Notes under the pieces: generated by a model
What the model saw: the letters and a program-made list of their open reading frames with translations, nothing else
The model's database searches: none
Told to the model about the DNA's origin: nothing
Program-made: the position numbers and the translations under genes
In this document: positions 1 through 8,550 of the stretch, piece by piece
How positions within the stretch are numbered: the first letter of the stretch is position 1
Layout: each line of letters starts with the position of its first letter
Origin: Chloroflexales bacterium ZM16-3
GTDB taxonomy: Bacteria; Chloroflexota; Chloroflexia; Chloroflexales; Chloroflexaceae
NCBI GenBank assembly: GCA_004138175.2
Contig: RYFE02000002.1
Location: 248,001 to 312,000, forward strand
Direction of reading: 5' to 3'
Length of the DNA: 64,000 nt

Positions 1-13
1 TGATAGATTGATC

Positions 14-88
14 GCAGTAGAACAAACCTCACCCTGTCACGCTTCGCTCAGCGTGACATGTATGACCGGGTGACTTCTACGCTACTGC
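14..88. mobile_element. MITE-like element 1 (short variant)
   Basis: A 75-bp element with ends GCAGTAG and CTACTGC, followed inward on both sides by CACCC-GTCA. It is flanked by a near-perfect 8-bp duplication (gattgatc / cattgatc, 7 of 8). It is shorter than its relatives and has lost most of the internal palindrome. It belongs to the family that shares ends with the insertion sequence at 55192-56995. Confidence 0.6.
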
Positions 89-104
89 CATTGATCCAAT
101 AAAG

Positions 105-219
105 GTAATACCGCAAAAGGAGCGCTGTGGCATTTCCCTGTCATTCTGAGCGAAGCGAAGAAACCCGGCCGGGACCCTTCGCTTCGCTCAGGGTGACAGC
201 GTTCCTTTTGCTCTATTGC
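105..219. mobile_element. MITE-like element 2
   Basis: A 115-bp palindromic element from GTAATACCGC to GCTCTATTGC. It is flanked by an exact 8-bp direct repeat, caataaag, at 97-104 and 220-227. The core has two inverted arms, TCATTCTGAGCGAAGCGAAG and its complement, around CCCGGCCGGG. No gene is seen in the rest of 1-567; short open frames here are products of the repeat. Confidence 0.8.
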
Positions 220-320
220 CAATAAAGTATTGTGATCGTATCTGTTGTAGGTGAACAAGCGATGACATGCACTACAGTAGCGTAGGTGCATCAGGATACG
301 AGTCTATGATGCGTAATCAG

Positions 321-434
321 GCAGTCGAGCATACGTAGCGCTGTCAGGTATCCGGTTAGACTGAGCGCAGCGAAGAATCTCAGCCGGGACGCTTCACTTA
401 GCTCAGCGTGAGAGCGTTCCTTCTGCGGTATTGC
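321..434. mobile_element. MITE-like element 3 (diverged)
   Basis: A 114-bp element starting GCAGTCGAGCATACG and ending TTCTGCGGTATTGC, with the same internal GAGCG-AGCGAAG arms as the other copies but more substitutions. Flanks gtaatcag and ttactcag match at 6 of 8 positions, consistent with an old 8-bp target duplication. Confidence 0.65.
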
Positions 435-567
435 TTACTCAGATACTATTACTGGGAATAATGACAATTTTGTTGTATACGCAATGAATCAGCGGCATGC
501 GCCCCAGGTGCAGGAGGGCACGATCCGCAGCGTCTCAATCACCTAATGACTCCGCTCAGCAGCTCTA

Positions 568-596
568 TTGCACAGAGAAGAGTGCTGCGCTATACT
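568..596 (+). promoter_or_regulatory. sigma70-type promoter for acyP
   Basis: TTGCAC (568-573) and TATACT (591-596) are separated by 17 bp, about 77 bp upstream of the acylphosphatase start. A second TATACT near 645 lacks a good -35 box. No other gene lies between. Confidence 0.5.
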
Positions 597-672
597 CGGG
601 AATGCTGGACGTCCTCACGCGGCGGTGAACGCCCGTGGCGTCCGGTATACTATTGTTAGCAGGAGTGGAGCG

Positions 673-951
673 ATGGAGCAGGTGCGCGCACACGTATTTA
701 TCTCAGGTCGGGTCCAGGGTGTCAACTTCCGCGCCTATATGCGCGACCGGGCGCGCGAGGCGGGCGTTGAGGGCTGGGTTCGCAACCTCAGCGATAGCCG
801 GGTAGAGGCCGTTTTTGAGGGCACGCGCCCGGCGGTGCAGAAGCTCGTCAGCTGGTGCTACAGCGGGCCGGTTCACGCCGAGGTTGCCAAGGTTGAGCTG
901 ACGTGGGAAGAACCGACGGGGAAAGAGGGCAGCTTCGGCATCCTCTGGTAG
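673..951 (+). CDS. acyP: acylphosphatase
   Basis: A 92-residue protein of the usual acylphosphatase size. Acylphosphatases hydrolyse carboxyl-phosphate bonds of small acyl phosphates in the cytoplasm. The family signature is visible: SGRVQGVNFRAYMRD near the N-terminus supplies the phosphate-binding loop and catalytic Arg, and GWVRNL supplies the catalytic Asn. The start at 673 was chosen because AGGAG lies 7 bases upstream and the family begins here; the frame is open further upstream, but that part resembles nothing. It is probably transcribed from the promoter at 568-596. The flippase-like gene follows on the same strand about 75 bp later. Confidence 0.9.
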   Translation: MEQVRAHVFISGRVQGVNFRAYMRDRAREAGVEGWVRNLSDSRVEAVFEGTRPAVQKLVSWCYSGPVHAEVAKVELTWEEPTGKEGSFGILW

Positions 952-1025
952 CATAGTCCCCACGCAACCGTTCAGGTGCCCCAGCCGTCTAACCCGCAAT
1001 AAGCACTGCTATGAAAGGGCGCGCG

Positions 1026-2069
1026 ATGCAACGATATCGCTGGAAACTCATCACCAGCGTCCTGATCAGCCTGGCGATTCTGGTGCTGGCCTTTCTCAAC
1101 CGAGCCTGGATCATTGATGCGTTCGGCCTCCTCCGCGGGGCGAAGCCGGCCTGGCTCATGCTCGCGCTCGTCCTGATCGGGCTAAGCTACCTGATGAGCT
1201 CACAGGTGTTCAACGTCGTCCTACGCTCGCTCGGCTACAAGATGAGCTTGCTGCGGCTGTGGGCCGCCGCGCTAGTGGCGATCGTGATCAGCCAGTCGGT
1301 GCCTGCGGGCGGCGTGGGCAGCTACGCGTTCCTGCTGAGCAACTTCACCCGTCGCGGTATCTCATCGGGCGAGGCGGCGCTGATAGCCTCGCTTGAGACG
1401 CTCAGCTATGCGGTGTCAATGCTGCTGATCTTCAGCTTCAGCCTGGTCTTCCTGGCAGGGCGCGGCCTGGCCACCGGCGAGGCGAGCTATGTGTCCGCAA
1501 TTGTCGGCGTGGCCCTGATCAGTACGGTAGCCTTTGTGCTCACCCGCCGGGCCGATACGCTGCGCCGCTGGCTGATCGGCCTGAAGAACGGCCTAGGCCG
1601 ACTGATCGGGCAGGAGTGGGGCGACCGCTGGGCGGATCACATCGTCAACGATCTGGCCCGTGCCCGCGCCCTGCTCTCCAGCCGTCGCCGCGACGTGGCC
1701 CTGCTGGTGCTCATTCAGATGACCGCGCTCAGCGGCCACAGCATGGCGATGCTCCTCGTGCTGCACAGCCTTGGGGTGAGCACAAGCTTCGCGGTGGTGA
1801 TGGCGGCATTCGGCATCGCCCTGATTACCTCGACCTTCAACGTGCTGCCGGGCGGCGGCGGCACCGTCGAGGCGGCCCTGGTGGCCGTGCTCAGCCAGCT
1901 CGGCGTCGGCCCGGCCGCCGTGCCTGCGGCGGTGATCTTCCGGCTGTTCAACTTCTGGCTCGCCGCGCCGATCGCCGCCGGCTGCTACCACTGGCTGATG
2001 CACGAGCCCGTCACGCCCCTCGTCTCGCGCCACCGCACCCGCGACACGGTCGCCCCACGCCCCGAGTAA
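1026..2069 (+). CDS. flippase-like integral membrane protein (LPG synthase TM family)
   Basis: A 347-residue polytopic protein with about eight hydrophobic segments, starting with a membrane helix at residues 7-25. The conserved patch SQSVPAGGVGSYAF and the later NVLPGGGGTVEAALVAVL match the lysylphosphatidylglycerol synthase transmembrane / UPF0104 family. Members are thought to flip lipids or lipid-linked sugars, but the substrate cannot be read from sequence. ATG 1026 has a purine-rich AAAGGG 6 bases upstream. ATG 1011, in frame, has no visible ribosome site and would add five residues. It is convergent with the GAF/SpoIIE gene, with a 30-bp gap. Confidence 0.8.
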   Translation: MQRYRWKLITSVLISLAILVLAFLNRAWIIDAFGLLRGAKPAWLMLALVLIGLSYLMSSQVFNVVLRSLGYKMSLLRLWAAALVAIVISQSVPAGGVGSYAFLLSNFTRRGISSGEAALIASLETLSYAVSMLLIFSFSLVFLAGRGLATGEASYVSAIVGVALISTVAFVLTRRADTLRRWLIGLKNGLGRLIGQEWGDRWADHIVNDLARARALLSSRRRDVALLVLIQMTALSGHSMAMLLVLHSLGVSTSFAVVMAAFGIALITSTFNVLPGGGGTVEAALVAVLSQLGVGPAAVPAAVIFRLFNFWLAAPIAAGCYHWLMHEPVTPLVSRHRTRDTVAPRPE

Positions 2070-2099
2070 GATCGCGCTTCGCGCAGCAGGGTGCCTGCG

Positions 2100-5000
2100 C
2101 TATGGCCGTAGTTCATCCCCGACGCGCACGACCACCATGGTCATGTCATCGTGGGTGGGGACACCCTCGGCGAAGCGGTTCACCTCGACGAGAATCAGGG
2201 CGATCAGGTCGTCGGGGGGGAGGTGGCCCCAGCGGACGAGGAGCGCCTCCAGGCGATCGAAGCCGAAGAGGTCGCGGCACTTGTCGTGGGCTTCGACAAT
2301 GCCGTCGGTGTAGAAGAGCAGGGTATCGCCGGGGTTCAGGTCAAGCTCAACCTGGCCAAACTCGGCGTCGGGGATCATACCCAGGGGCAGCGCAGCAGGC
2401 GCGTGGACGAACGAGACGCTACCGTCGGCCCTTCGCAGCAGCGGGCTGAGCTGCCCACCGTTGGCCAGGGTCAGCCGGCGGGATTGCGGGTCCACCACGG
2501 CGTAGCTGAGGGCCACGAAGGCGTTCTGCGGCACATCGTCGACCAGCCAGCGGTTCGTCTCCGTCAGCACAACCCATGGCGTCTCGTGGTTGCGGGCCTC
2601 GGAGCGGCTGGTCGAGCGCGCCACGGCCATAAGCATGGCGGCGGCCAGGCTTTTGCCAGAGACATCGCCGACGATGATGCCAACGCGGGTGCCGATAGTG
2701 ACCACATCGTAGAAGTCGCCGCCGGTCTCGCGGGCGGGCAGGCAGCGGGCGGCCATCGTCAGGCCATTCACGCTGGGCAGCTCGCGGGGGAAGAGGTTCG
2801 ACTGGATGCGGCGGGCGATCTCCAGCTCCTGCTCGATGCGCGTGACCGACTCCTGGTAGAGCTGGGCGTTCTCCAGGGCGACGGCGGCGTGGTTGGCGAA
2901 GGTGCTGGCCACCTCGATGTCGCGCTCACTGAAGCTGGCGGCGCCCGCGCTGCGGATGTCGATATTCAGGACGCCGAGCATATTGCCACGGGCGATCAGG
3001 GGCGCGCCGATCCAGGCGCGGATGTTGGCGGCGCTCGGGATCGGCGCCCAGTCCCCGCCGCTGCTGTCGGCCACCCAGAGCAGCGGCTCGCGGCGGCGCA
3101 CCACATCGCCAGCCGCGCTGCCCGCCAGGGGCAGGCTGATGCCGCGCACGTCATCACCGCCGGGGCGCCCTTGCGAGGCCACCATGCGCAACGTATCGCC
3201 GTCGAGCAGCATAATCGAGGCCGTGTCGTAGGCGATCAGCTTGTGCAGCTCGCCGAGGATCAGGCGCAGCACCTCGTCGGGGTTAAACGAGGAGCTGAGC
3301 ACGCGGGCCATCTCGCGCAGAGTGTCGGCGGTGCGGCGCTGCTCCTGCTCGGCGGCGAAGAGCTGGGCGTTCTCCACAGCGGCGGCGACCGCCGTGGCCA
3401 CCGTCATCATCAGGTCGAGCTCCTCATCGCTAAAGATCAGCGGCTCGTTGTAGCTGTCCAGCGAGATCGAGCCGACAACATGGTCGCGGCTAATCAGCGG
3501 CACCACCACCAGCGAGGTAATCCCCATAGACCTGAATGTTGTGCGCGAGACGGCGGCGCGCGGGTCGCCGTCAATATCGTGGATCACCAGGGGGCGGCGG
3601 GTGGCGTGCAGCTGATCAATCAGCAGGTTGTCGCTCAGCGTGACGGGCAGGCCGACGGCCCCCGTGGGCGGGTACTCGGCGGCCACCACGCCCGTCCGCT
3701 CACTGGCAAAGAGCACCGTGCCGGTGTGGTCAGCCCAGAAGAGCTGCACCAGCTCGCGCGAGGCGATCTCCAGGATCTCCTGCTGGTCGAGGCGGGCGCT
3801 GAGCACCGATGCGATGCGCTGCACCAGCTCCATACGAGTGGCCTGGCGCTCGGCAGCCGCAGCATGGGCCTGGGCCTGCTGGGCCAGGCGGGCATTCTCA
3901 GTCGCCTGAGCCTCGGCGGCATCGAAGAGGCGCATCTTCTGCACGCCCAGGCTGACGTGGCTGGCCACCTGCCCCAGGAAGTCGATGATGCCCGAGTCGT
4001 AGCGATAGGGTCGGTAATCCTGCACCGAGAGCACCCCGATCAGCTCGCCGTCGCGGGCCACCAGGGGCACACCGGCCCATGAGCGCACCTCATTGTCGGG
4101 GCTGACAGTGTACGGGACGATCCCCCGGCGATCCATATCCTCGCGCTGCTCGCGCAGGTCGTCGTAGAGCAGCGGCTCGCGGTTCGTCAGAATCCAGTCG
4201 CTCATCGTGCCCTGGCGCACCGTCATGCCCAGCATGTCTAGAGGAATGTGGGCGCCACCCTCGACAAAGAGCGCGTGGGTGACGGCGCGGGTCGTGGGTT
4301 CGCAGATGAGCAGATAGAAGACCGAGGCATCGGCAACCTCGGCCACCACCCTGCGCACCTCATTGAGCATGAGGTCGAGATCGTAGGATGCGGTGACGAG
4401 CTTGCCAATCTGGCCGATCGCCTCAAGCTCGCCGATCTGACGGGCGCGCTGGGTGAGCAGGCGCACGTTCTGCACATGCAGGGCCACCTGGGAGGCCACG
4501 CTGTGCATCAGCGCCTCGTCGCGCGGGCCGAACAGGCTGGCGCTGTAGCCCTGAACAGAGATCACCCCGATCACCCGGCCCTCGCGATCCACCATCGGCA
4601 CGCCGAGCCAGGAGAGGGACTGACGCTCTGCTCCGATGGTGTGACGCTCGACGCCCTCAAGAGCGGCGATCTGCTCGGGCAGATTCGCAAAGCGCAGGGG
4701 CATACCGCTACGAATGATCCAGGCGCTGAGCGAGCGCGGCGGCGGCGGCTGGTTGCCCCAGTAGTCGTAGGCATGGTCCTCGTTAATCGAGATGGCTTCG
4801 CTCACCACCCGGCGCTCGGAGTCGTAGATCAGCATTGAGAAGGCGTCGAGCGGAATGAACTCCTTCAGCGCATCGTGAACCTGGCGCAGCAGGGTGCGCA
4901 GATCCTGGGCGGTGGATGCGGCCCGGCTGACGTTACTGAGGGCGCGCAGTTGGCTGATCTGACGATCGCGCTCCTCTAGCAGGCGCGTGTTCTCAACCAC

Positions 5001-6095
5001 GATGGCGATCTGGTTGGCGACGGCATGGGCGAGGCTCAGCTCGTGTGCGCTGAAGGAGCGCGGCGTCAGGCCAAACAGGCTGAGGGTGCCGAGCACGCTG
5101 GCACCGATGCTGAGCGGCAGGCTGAGGGCACAGTCGAAGGGTGGGAAGACGTGAACAGGGAAACGCTCGGGGGTATAACGATCGCGCCAGCCGCGCTCAA
5201 TCACCTGGGGGCGAGACTCGCGCACGACCTCGCGCAGCGGGCTCGTCTCCAGCGGCGAGTGGGCCGTCACCTCGGCGTACTGCGGGTCGAAGCCACGGTG
5301 GGCCTGGAGTACCAGATGCGTGCCGAGATCATCAAGCAGGCGCACATTGCCGGCGTCGAAGCGAAAGAGGTCGACGACCACGTCAAGCGCCTGCCCGAGG
5401 ATGACATCCAGGGGCTGGCGGGCCACCACCGCCGAGGCGATACTGCTGAGCGCGGCGATCTCGCCGGTGCGGGCGGCCACCTGCTCGCTCAAGGTCCGGC
5501 TAAGCTGCCCCTGAGACTCGGTCAGATGCACGTTCTCGACCGCCACGGCGATCACGTTCGCCATACGCTGGAGCAGATCCAGGGTCGCCGTCGTGTAGAT
5601 GCCGACCTGATAGCTCTGGATGGAGATCACGCCCACCGCGTCGGTGCCGACCATCAGGGGCACGCCAAGCCAGGAGTGCGAGCGCTTATCGGTGTTGCCA
5701 AACATCACCTTGGGCTCGTCAGGGTTGCGCTCGGCCACCAGGTCACGGTAGAGCAGCGGCGCACGGTCGCGCACGATCGCGCCAGTCAGGAAGCCGTACT
5801 CCAGCCCCTCGATATACGCAGCCACACCCTCGTCGACCAGCAGCGCGGCGCGAAACAGCTCGGGCACCTCATCGCAGAGGGCGAGGTAAATTGCATCAAA
5901 GCTGAAGACCTCAGCCAGCTCGTGATGGATGGTCTCCAGGATCGCGCGCAGGGTGGGGCGGTCGCGGCAGGCGAGGCTGATGTTATAGAGTGCGGCGAGT
6001 ACACGCTGATCCTGCTCGCGCTGGCGGCGCAGCAGGTCGCGCTGATGCTCAAGCTCGGCGACCATCTTGGAGCGGCGTGCAATGATGCGTGCCAT
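2100..6095 (-). CDS. six-GAF-domain SpoIIE-type serine phosphatase
   Basis: A 1331-residue signalling protein. After a short basic coiled start, six GAF repeats follow at roughly residues 30-195, 210-380, 395-560, 575-735, 750-905 and 915-1078. Each ends in a variant of the V(A/S)xxVAxAVEN helix. The C-terminal 235 residues are a PPM/SpoIIE phosphatase domain with metal-binding motifs GGDFYD, GDVSGKS, FYTDGI and HDDMT. No transmembrane segment is seen, so it is probably cytoplasmic. Related proteins dephosphorylate anti-sigma-factor antagonists. The GAF domains may bind small ligands or cofactors; no conserved bilin-binding Cys was recognised. The number of GAF repeats is unusually high. No partner anti-sigma gene is adjacent. 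The function is confident; the ligand and partner are unknown. Confidence 0.88.
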   Translation of the reverse strand: MARIIARRSKMVAELEHQRDLLRRQREQDQRVLAALYNISLACRDRPTLRAILETIHHELAEVFSFDAIYLALCDEVPELFRAALLVDEGVAAYIEGLEYGFLTGAIVRDRAPLLYRDLVAERNPDEPKVMFGNTDKRSHSWLGVPLMVGTDAVGVISIQSYQVGIYTTATLDLLQRMANVIAVAVENVHLTESQGQLSRTLSEQVAARTGEIAALSSIASAVVARQPLDVILGQALDVVVDLFRFDAGNVRLLDDLGTHLVLQAHRGFDPQYAEVTAHSPLETSPLREVVRESRPQVIERGWRDRYTPERFPVHVFPPFDCALSLPLSIGASVLGTLSLFGLTPRSFSAHELSLAHAVANQIAIVVENTRLLEERDRQISQLRALSNVSRAASTAQDLRTLLRQVHDALKEFIPLDAFSMLIYDSERRVVSEAISINEDHAYDYWGNQPPPPRSLSAWIIRSGMPLRFANLPEQIAALEGVERHTIGAERQSLSWLGVPMVDREGRVIGVISVQGYSASLFGPRDEALMHSVASQVALHVQNVRLLTQRARQIGELEAIGQIGKLVTASYDLDLMLNEVRRVVAEVADASVFYLLICEPTTRAVTHALFVEGGAHIPLDMLGMTVRQGTMSDWILTNREPLLYDDLREQREDMDRRGIVPYTVSPDNEVRSWAGVPLVARDGELIGVLSVQDYRPYRYDSGIIDFLGQVASHVSLGVQKMRLFDAAEAQATENARLAQQAQAHAAAAERQATRMELVQRIASVLSARLDQQEILEIASRELVQLFWADHTGTVLFASERTGVVAAEYPPTGAVGLPVTLSDNLLIDQLHATRRPLVIHDIDGDPRAAVSRTTFRSMGITSLVVVPLISRDHVVGSISLDSYNEPLIFSDEELDLMMTVATAVAAAVENAQLFAAEQEQRRTADTLREMARVLSSSFNPDEVLRLILGELHKLIAYDTASIMLLDGDTLRMVASQGRPGGDDVRGISLPLAGSAAGDVVRRREPLLWVADSSGGDWAPIPSAANIRAWIGAPLIARGNMLGVLNIDIRSAGAASFSERDIEVASTFANHAAVALENAQLYQESVTRIEQELEIARRIQSNLFPRELPSVNGLTMAARCLPARETGGDFYDVVTIGTRVGIIVGDVSGKSLAAAMLMAVARSTSRSEARNHETPWVVLTETNRWLVDDVPQNAFVALSYAVVDPQSRRLTLANGGQLSPLLRRADGSVSFVHAPAALPLGMIPDAEFGQVELDLNPGDTLLFYTDGIVEAHDKCRDLFGFDRLEALLVRWGHLPPDDLIALILVEVNRFAEGVPTHDDMTMVVVRVGDELRP

Positions 6096-6110
6096 CGTTA
6101 AGCCACTGGA

Positions 6111-7139
6111 TCACGAAAGAAGCGAAAACGGTAGCCCCACCACCTCGGCGGCCACACCTCCAACATAGAGCGACGTGCCCAGCTCCGCGTGGGCGCTGCG
6201 CACATAGGCCAGCCCAATCAGCCCGTGGCGCGGCGACTCGACGACGCTCGTCAGGTCGCCCGCCTCCTTGTCGTCGGCGAACAGCTTCACCGGCAGGGCC
6301 AGGCCGTCCGGCAAGCCGTCCGGCAGGCGCAGGCCGCGCAGCTGCTTGGCCAGGCGGCCACGGCTCTCCATGCGGGCGATAATCTCCTGGCCCACATAGC
6401 AGCCCTTGTTAAAGCTGATCGCGTCCCAAAGGCCCGTCTCCAGGGGGATGTACTCCTGCGAGAGTTCATGGCCAAAGGCAGCTTGTCCCGCCTCAACCCG
6501 CAGCACATCGAAGGTGTCTTGGTCGAGCATAGCCGCGCCGCCAGATGTCAGGGCGGCTACGAGGTCGCCCACAGCATCGGGCGGGGCGTAGAGCGCGAGG
6601 CCGCCCCCGCCAAGCGGCAGGCAGCGCGCCACATACAGCGACCATGTGCGCCACTGCGCGGACGCCACCCCGTAGGGTGGCAGGCCGTCGGACGGCAGGC
6701 CCATGTTCGCCAGCAGCTCAACCGCACGCGGCCCATAGACCAGCAGCTGAGCCAGGGACGTGCTCGCATCCTCCAGCTTTACCTTATCGTTAAAGAAGAT
6801 ATTCTTGCGCAGGTAGCGGATGATCGCAGGCCCGTTGCCGGGGCTTGTCGCCAGAAGAAGGCCGTCCTCCGTGCGGTAGACGGTGAGCAGGTCAATGATC
6901 CGACCGATCGGCGTAGTTAGCGCCGTGCGGATGCCCTGCCCCGGCGTCAGCTTCTCGATCTGGTTGGTCGAGAGGCGGTGCAGCAGGGCTGCGGCGTCGC
7001 GGTCGCGCATGCAGATCCGCCCGTGCGCCCCGGCGTCATAGACCACCGCGCCCTTGTGGGCCGCCTCGTAGGCGGCCAGGCTCGCCTGCGGAGCCGTCAG
7101 GGTTTCTGTCATATGAGGGTGTCTTTCGGTGGCGGTCAT
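6111..7139 (-). CDS. ygfZ: YgfZ/GcvT-like folate-binding protein
   Basis: A 342-residue protein of the aminomethyltransferase fold. The diagnostic YgfZ/CAF17 motif KGCYVGQEIIAR is present near residue 245, including the Cys typical of the family. Homologues bind tetrahydrofolate and help maintain iron-sulfur enzymes. The glycine-cleavage T-protein is less likely because the KGCYxGQE motif belongs to YgfZ. ATG 7139 has AGGGAAG just upstream; an alternative start nine codons in (7112) is possible. It lies 15 bp downstream of the GAF/SpoIIE start on the same strand and may be co-transcribed with it. Confidence 0.85.
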   Translation of the reverse strand: MTATERHPHMTETLTAPQASLAAYEAAHKGAVVYDAGAHGRICMRDRDAAALLHRLSTNQIEKLTPGQGIRTALTTPIGRIIDLLTVYRTEDGLLLATSPGNGPAIIRYLRKNIFFNDKVKLEDASTSLAQLLVYGPRAVELLANMGLPSDGLPPYGVASAQWRTWSLYVARCLPLGGGGLALYAPPDAVGDLVAALTSGGAAMLDQDTFDVLRVEAGQAAFGHELSQEYIPLETGLWDAISFNKGCYVGQEIIARMESRGRLAKQLRGLRLPDGLPDGLALPVKLFADDKEAGDLTSVVESPRHGLIGLAYVRSAHAELGTSLYVGGVAAEVVGLPFSLLS

Positions 7140-7242
7140 CGGTCTTCCCTAACCGCCGGTGATCATATCGCAACTTTTCTAATACATATCATATCATATT
7201 GCCCCTCAAGATGAGGTGTATGCGCCAGGGCTGTTGTAATGC

Positions 7243-7347
7243 TATGGGGCTTCGCCCCATACACATCACGTTTAGGGCTGACGCCCTAAAAACCTGCGTT
7301 GTGTCGGCAAAAATGGCCAGCTTCGCTGGCCATTTTTGCCGACACAA
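7243..7347. repeat. three stacked hairpins, last with a 23-bp perfect stem
   Basis: Three palindromes lie between ygfZ and the E1 beta gene. These are TATGGGGC-ttc-GCCCCATA (7243-7261), TAGGGC-tgac-GCCCTA (about 7273-7288), and a 23-bp perfect stem at 7299-7321 and 7325-7347 closed by GCTTCGC. The same third hairpin design recurs at 52749-52797. It lies downstream of E1 beta, so it may serve as a terminator or mRNA end, but there is no T-run. Confidence 0.7.
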
Positions 7348-7377
7348 CAAGAAATTCCGGTGAGCCTGCGGCCTACC

Positions 7378-8415
7378 TCAGTAGGCCAGCAGCGTGCGCG
7401 CGGCGTCCAGGATCTTCGCCGCATTCGGCCGATGCGCGTCCTCTAGCGGCGGGCTGTAGGGCACCGGCGTATCAGGGGCGGCCACGCGGGTGATCGGGCC
7501 ATCCAGGTGCTCGAAGGCGCCCTGGGAGATGATCGCGGCCACCTCGCCGCCGATGCCGCCCGTCCGGTTGGCCTCGTGGGCGATCAGCACCTTGCCCGTC
7601 TTGCGGGCGCTGGCGAGAATAGCCTCCTCGTCGAGCGGCCTGAGCGAGCGCAGGTCGAGCACCTCGACGCTGCGGCCCTCGGCCTCAAGCTGGGCGGCGG
7701 CCTGCATAGCCTCGGGGACCATGGCCGCATAGGCGATGATCGTCAGCTCCTCGCCCTGGCGGCGCAGGGCGGCCTTGCCAATCGGCACGATGCCGGCCTC
7801 GCCCTCGGGCACCGGCCCCTTGATCGAGCGGTAGAGCGCCTTCGTCTCATAGTAGATCACCGGGTTCGGGTCGCGGATAGCGCTGATCAGCAGGCCGCGC
7901 GCGTCGGCGGGGGTGGACGGGGCCACCACCTTCAAGCCGGGCACGTGGGCGAACCACGCCTCGTTGCACTGCGAGTGGAAGGGGCCGGCGCGCAGCCCTC
8001 CGCCGCCCGGCGCGCGGATCACGATCGGCACCGCCTGACCCCAGCGGTAGTGGTTCGTCGCCGCAAACTGCACGATCGAGTCAAAGCCGCTGGAGATGAA
8101 GTCGGCGAACTGCATCTCGACCACGGGCAGGAGGCCCTGGAAGGCCATGCCCGTGGCCACGCTGATCATGCATAGCTCGGCCATGGGCGTATCGATCACC
8201 CGCCGCTCGCCGAACTCCTCGAACAGCCCCTGCGTCACCTTGAAGGCCCCGCCGTACACCCCGATGTCCTCGCCCATCAGCAGCACCCGCGCGTCGCGCA
8301 GCAGCTCGTAGCGCAGCGCGTCGCGGATGGCCTCCAGGTAGGTCAGCTCGCGCGCGGACGCGTCCTCGCTGGCGATGGTGGAGATCTCTTTATGTAAACC
8401 CTGATCCCAGGTCAT
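7378..8415 (-). CDS. pdhB: 2-oxoacid dehydrogenase E1 component, beta subunit (pyruvate dehydrogenase type)
   Basis: A 345-residue protein with the transketolase pyrimidine-binding and C-terminal domains. Key stretches are LMGEDIGVYGGAFKVT, RVIDTPMAE and PGGGGLRAGPFHSQ. With the alpha subunit just upstream it forms the thiamine-diphosphate E1 enzyme that decarboxylates a 2-oxoacid and transfers the acyl group to lipoyl-E2. Substrate (pyruvate, acetoin or branched-chain) cannot be settled from these genes alone. No E2 or E3 gene is in the window. Alpha and beta run in the same direction with a hairpin-bearing gap of about 135 bp, so they form one operon with an internal processing or attenuation site. 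The first 25 residues are poorly conserved. Confidence 0.87.
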   Translation of the reverse strand: MTWDQGLHKEISTIASEDASARELTYLEAIRDALRYELLRDARVLLMGEDIGVYGGAFKVTQGLFEEFGERRVIDTPMAELCMISVATGMAFQGLLPVVEMQFADFISSGFDSIVQFAATNHYRWGQAVPIVIRAPGGGGLRAGPFHSQCNEAWFAHVPGLKVVAPSTPADARGLLISAIRDPNPVIYYETKALYRSIKGPVPEGEAGIVPIGKAALRRQGEELTIIAYAAMVPEAMQAAAQLEAEGRSVEVLDLRSLRPLDEEAILASARKTGKVLIAHEANRTGGIGGEVAAIISQGAFEHLDGPITRVAAPDTPVPYSPPLEDAHRPNAAKILDAARTLLAY

Positions 8416-8449
8416 AGCTCTCCCTCCAACTCACTCTCCCGTGGGGGTT

Positions 8450-8518
8450 TGGGCGGCTTCGCCGCCCCCTATTATATTTTTGTTGGGTTTGGGCGGCGAA
8501 GCCGCCCAAACCCAACAA
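8450..8518. repeat. GCGAAGC-capped hairpins between E1 alpha and beta
   Basis: A short inverted repeat GGGCGGC-ttc-GCCGCCC (near 8451-8467) is followed by a perfect 18-bp stem, 8480-8497 with 8501-8518, around a GAA loop. It sits between two genes of one operon on the minus strand, so it would be in the mRNA and could shield the upstream message or reduce read-through. Confidence 0.7.
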
Positions 8519-8550
8519 AGGCAGGTTCTGGGGTGCAGCCCCGGGAGCTT

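Noticed and set aside
82-291. Small open frame on the minus strand
   Set aside because: It consists of MITE palindrome sequence with no ribosome site; similar frames occur in the other copies.
1616-2449. 277-codon open frame overlapping the flippase gene and the GAF gene end
   Set aside because: Arg/Gly/Pro-rich translation typical of a frame shadow; both neighbours are supported by family motifs.
2151-4082. Long open frame of 643 codons on the plus strand
   Set aside because: It is antisense to the GAF/SpoIIE gene, whose six GAF domains and phosphatase motifs are clear; high-GC codon use keeps the opposite strand open.
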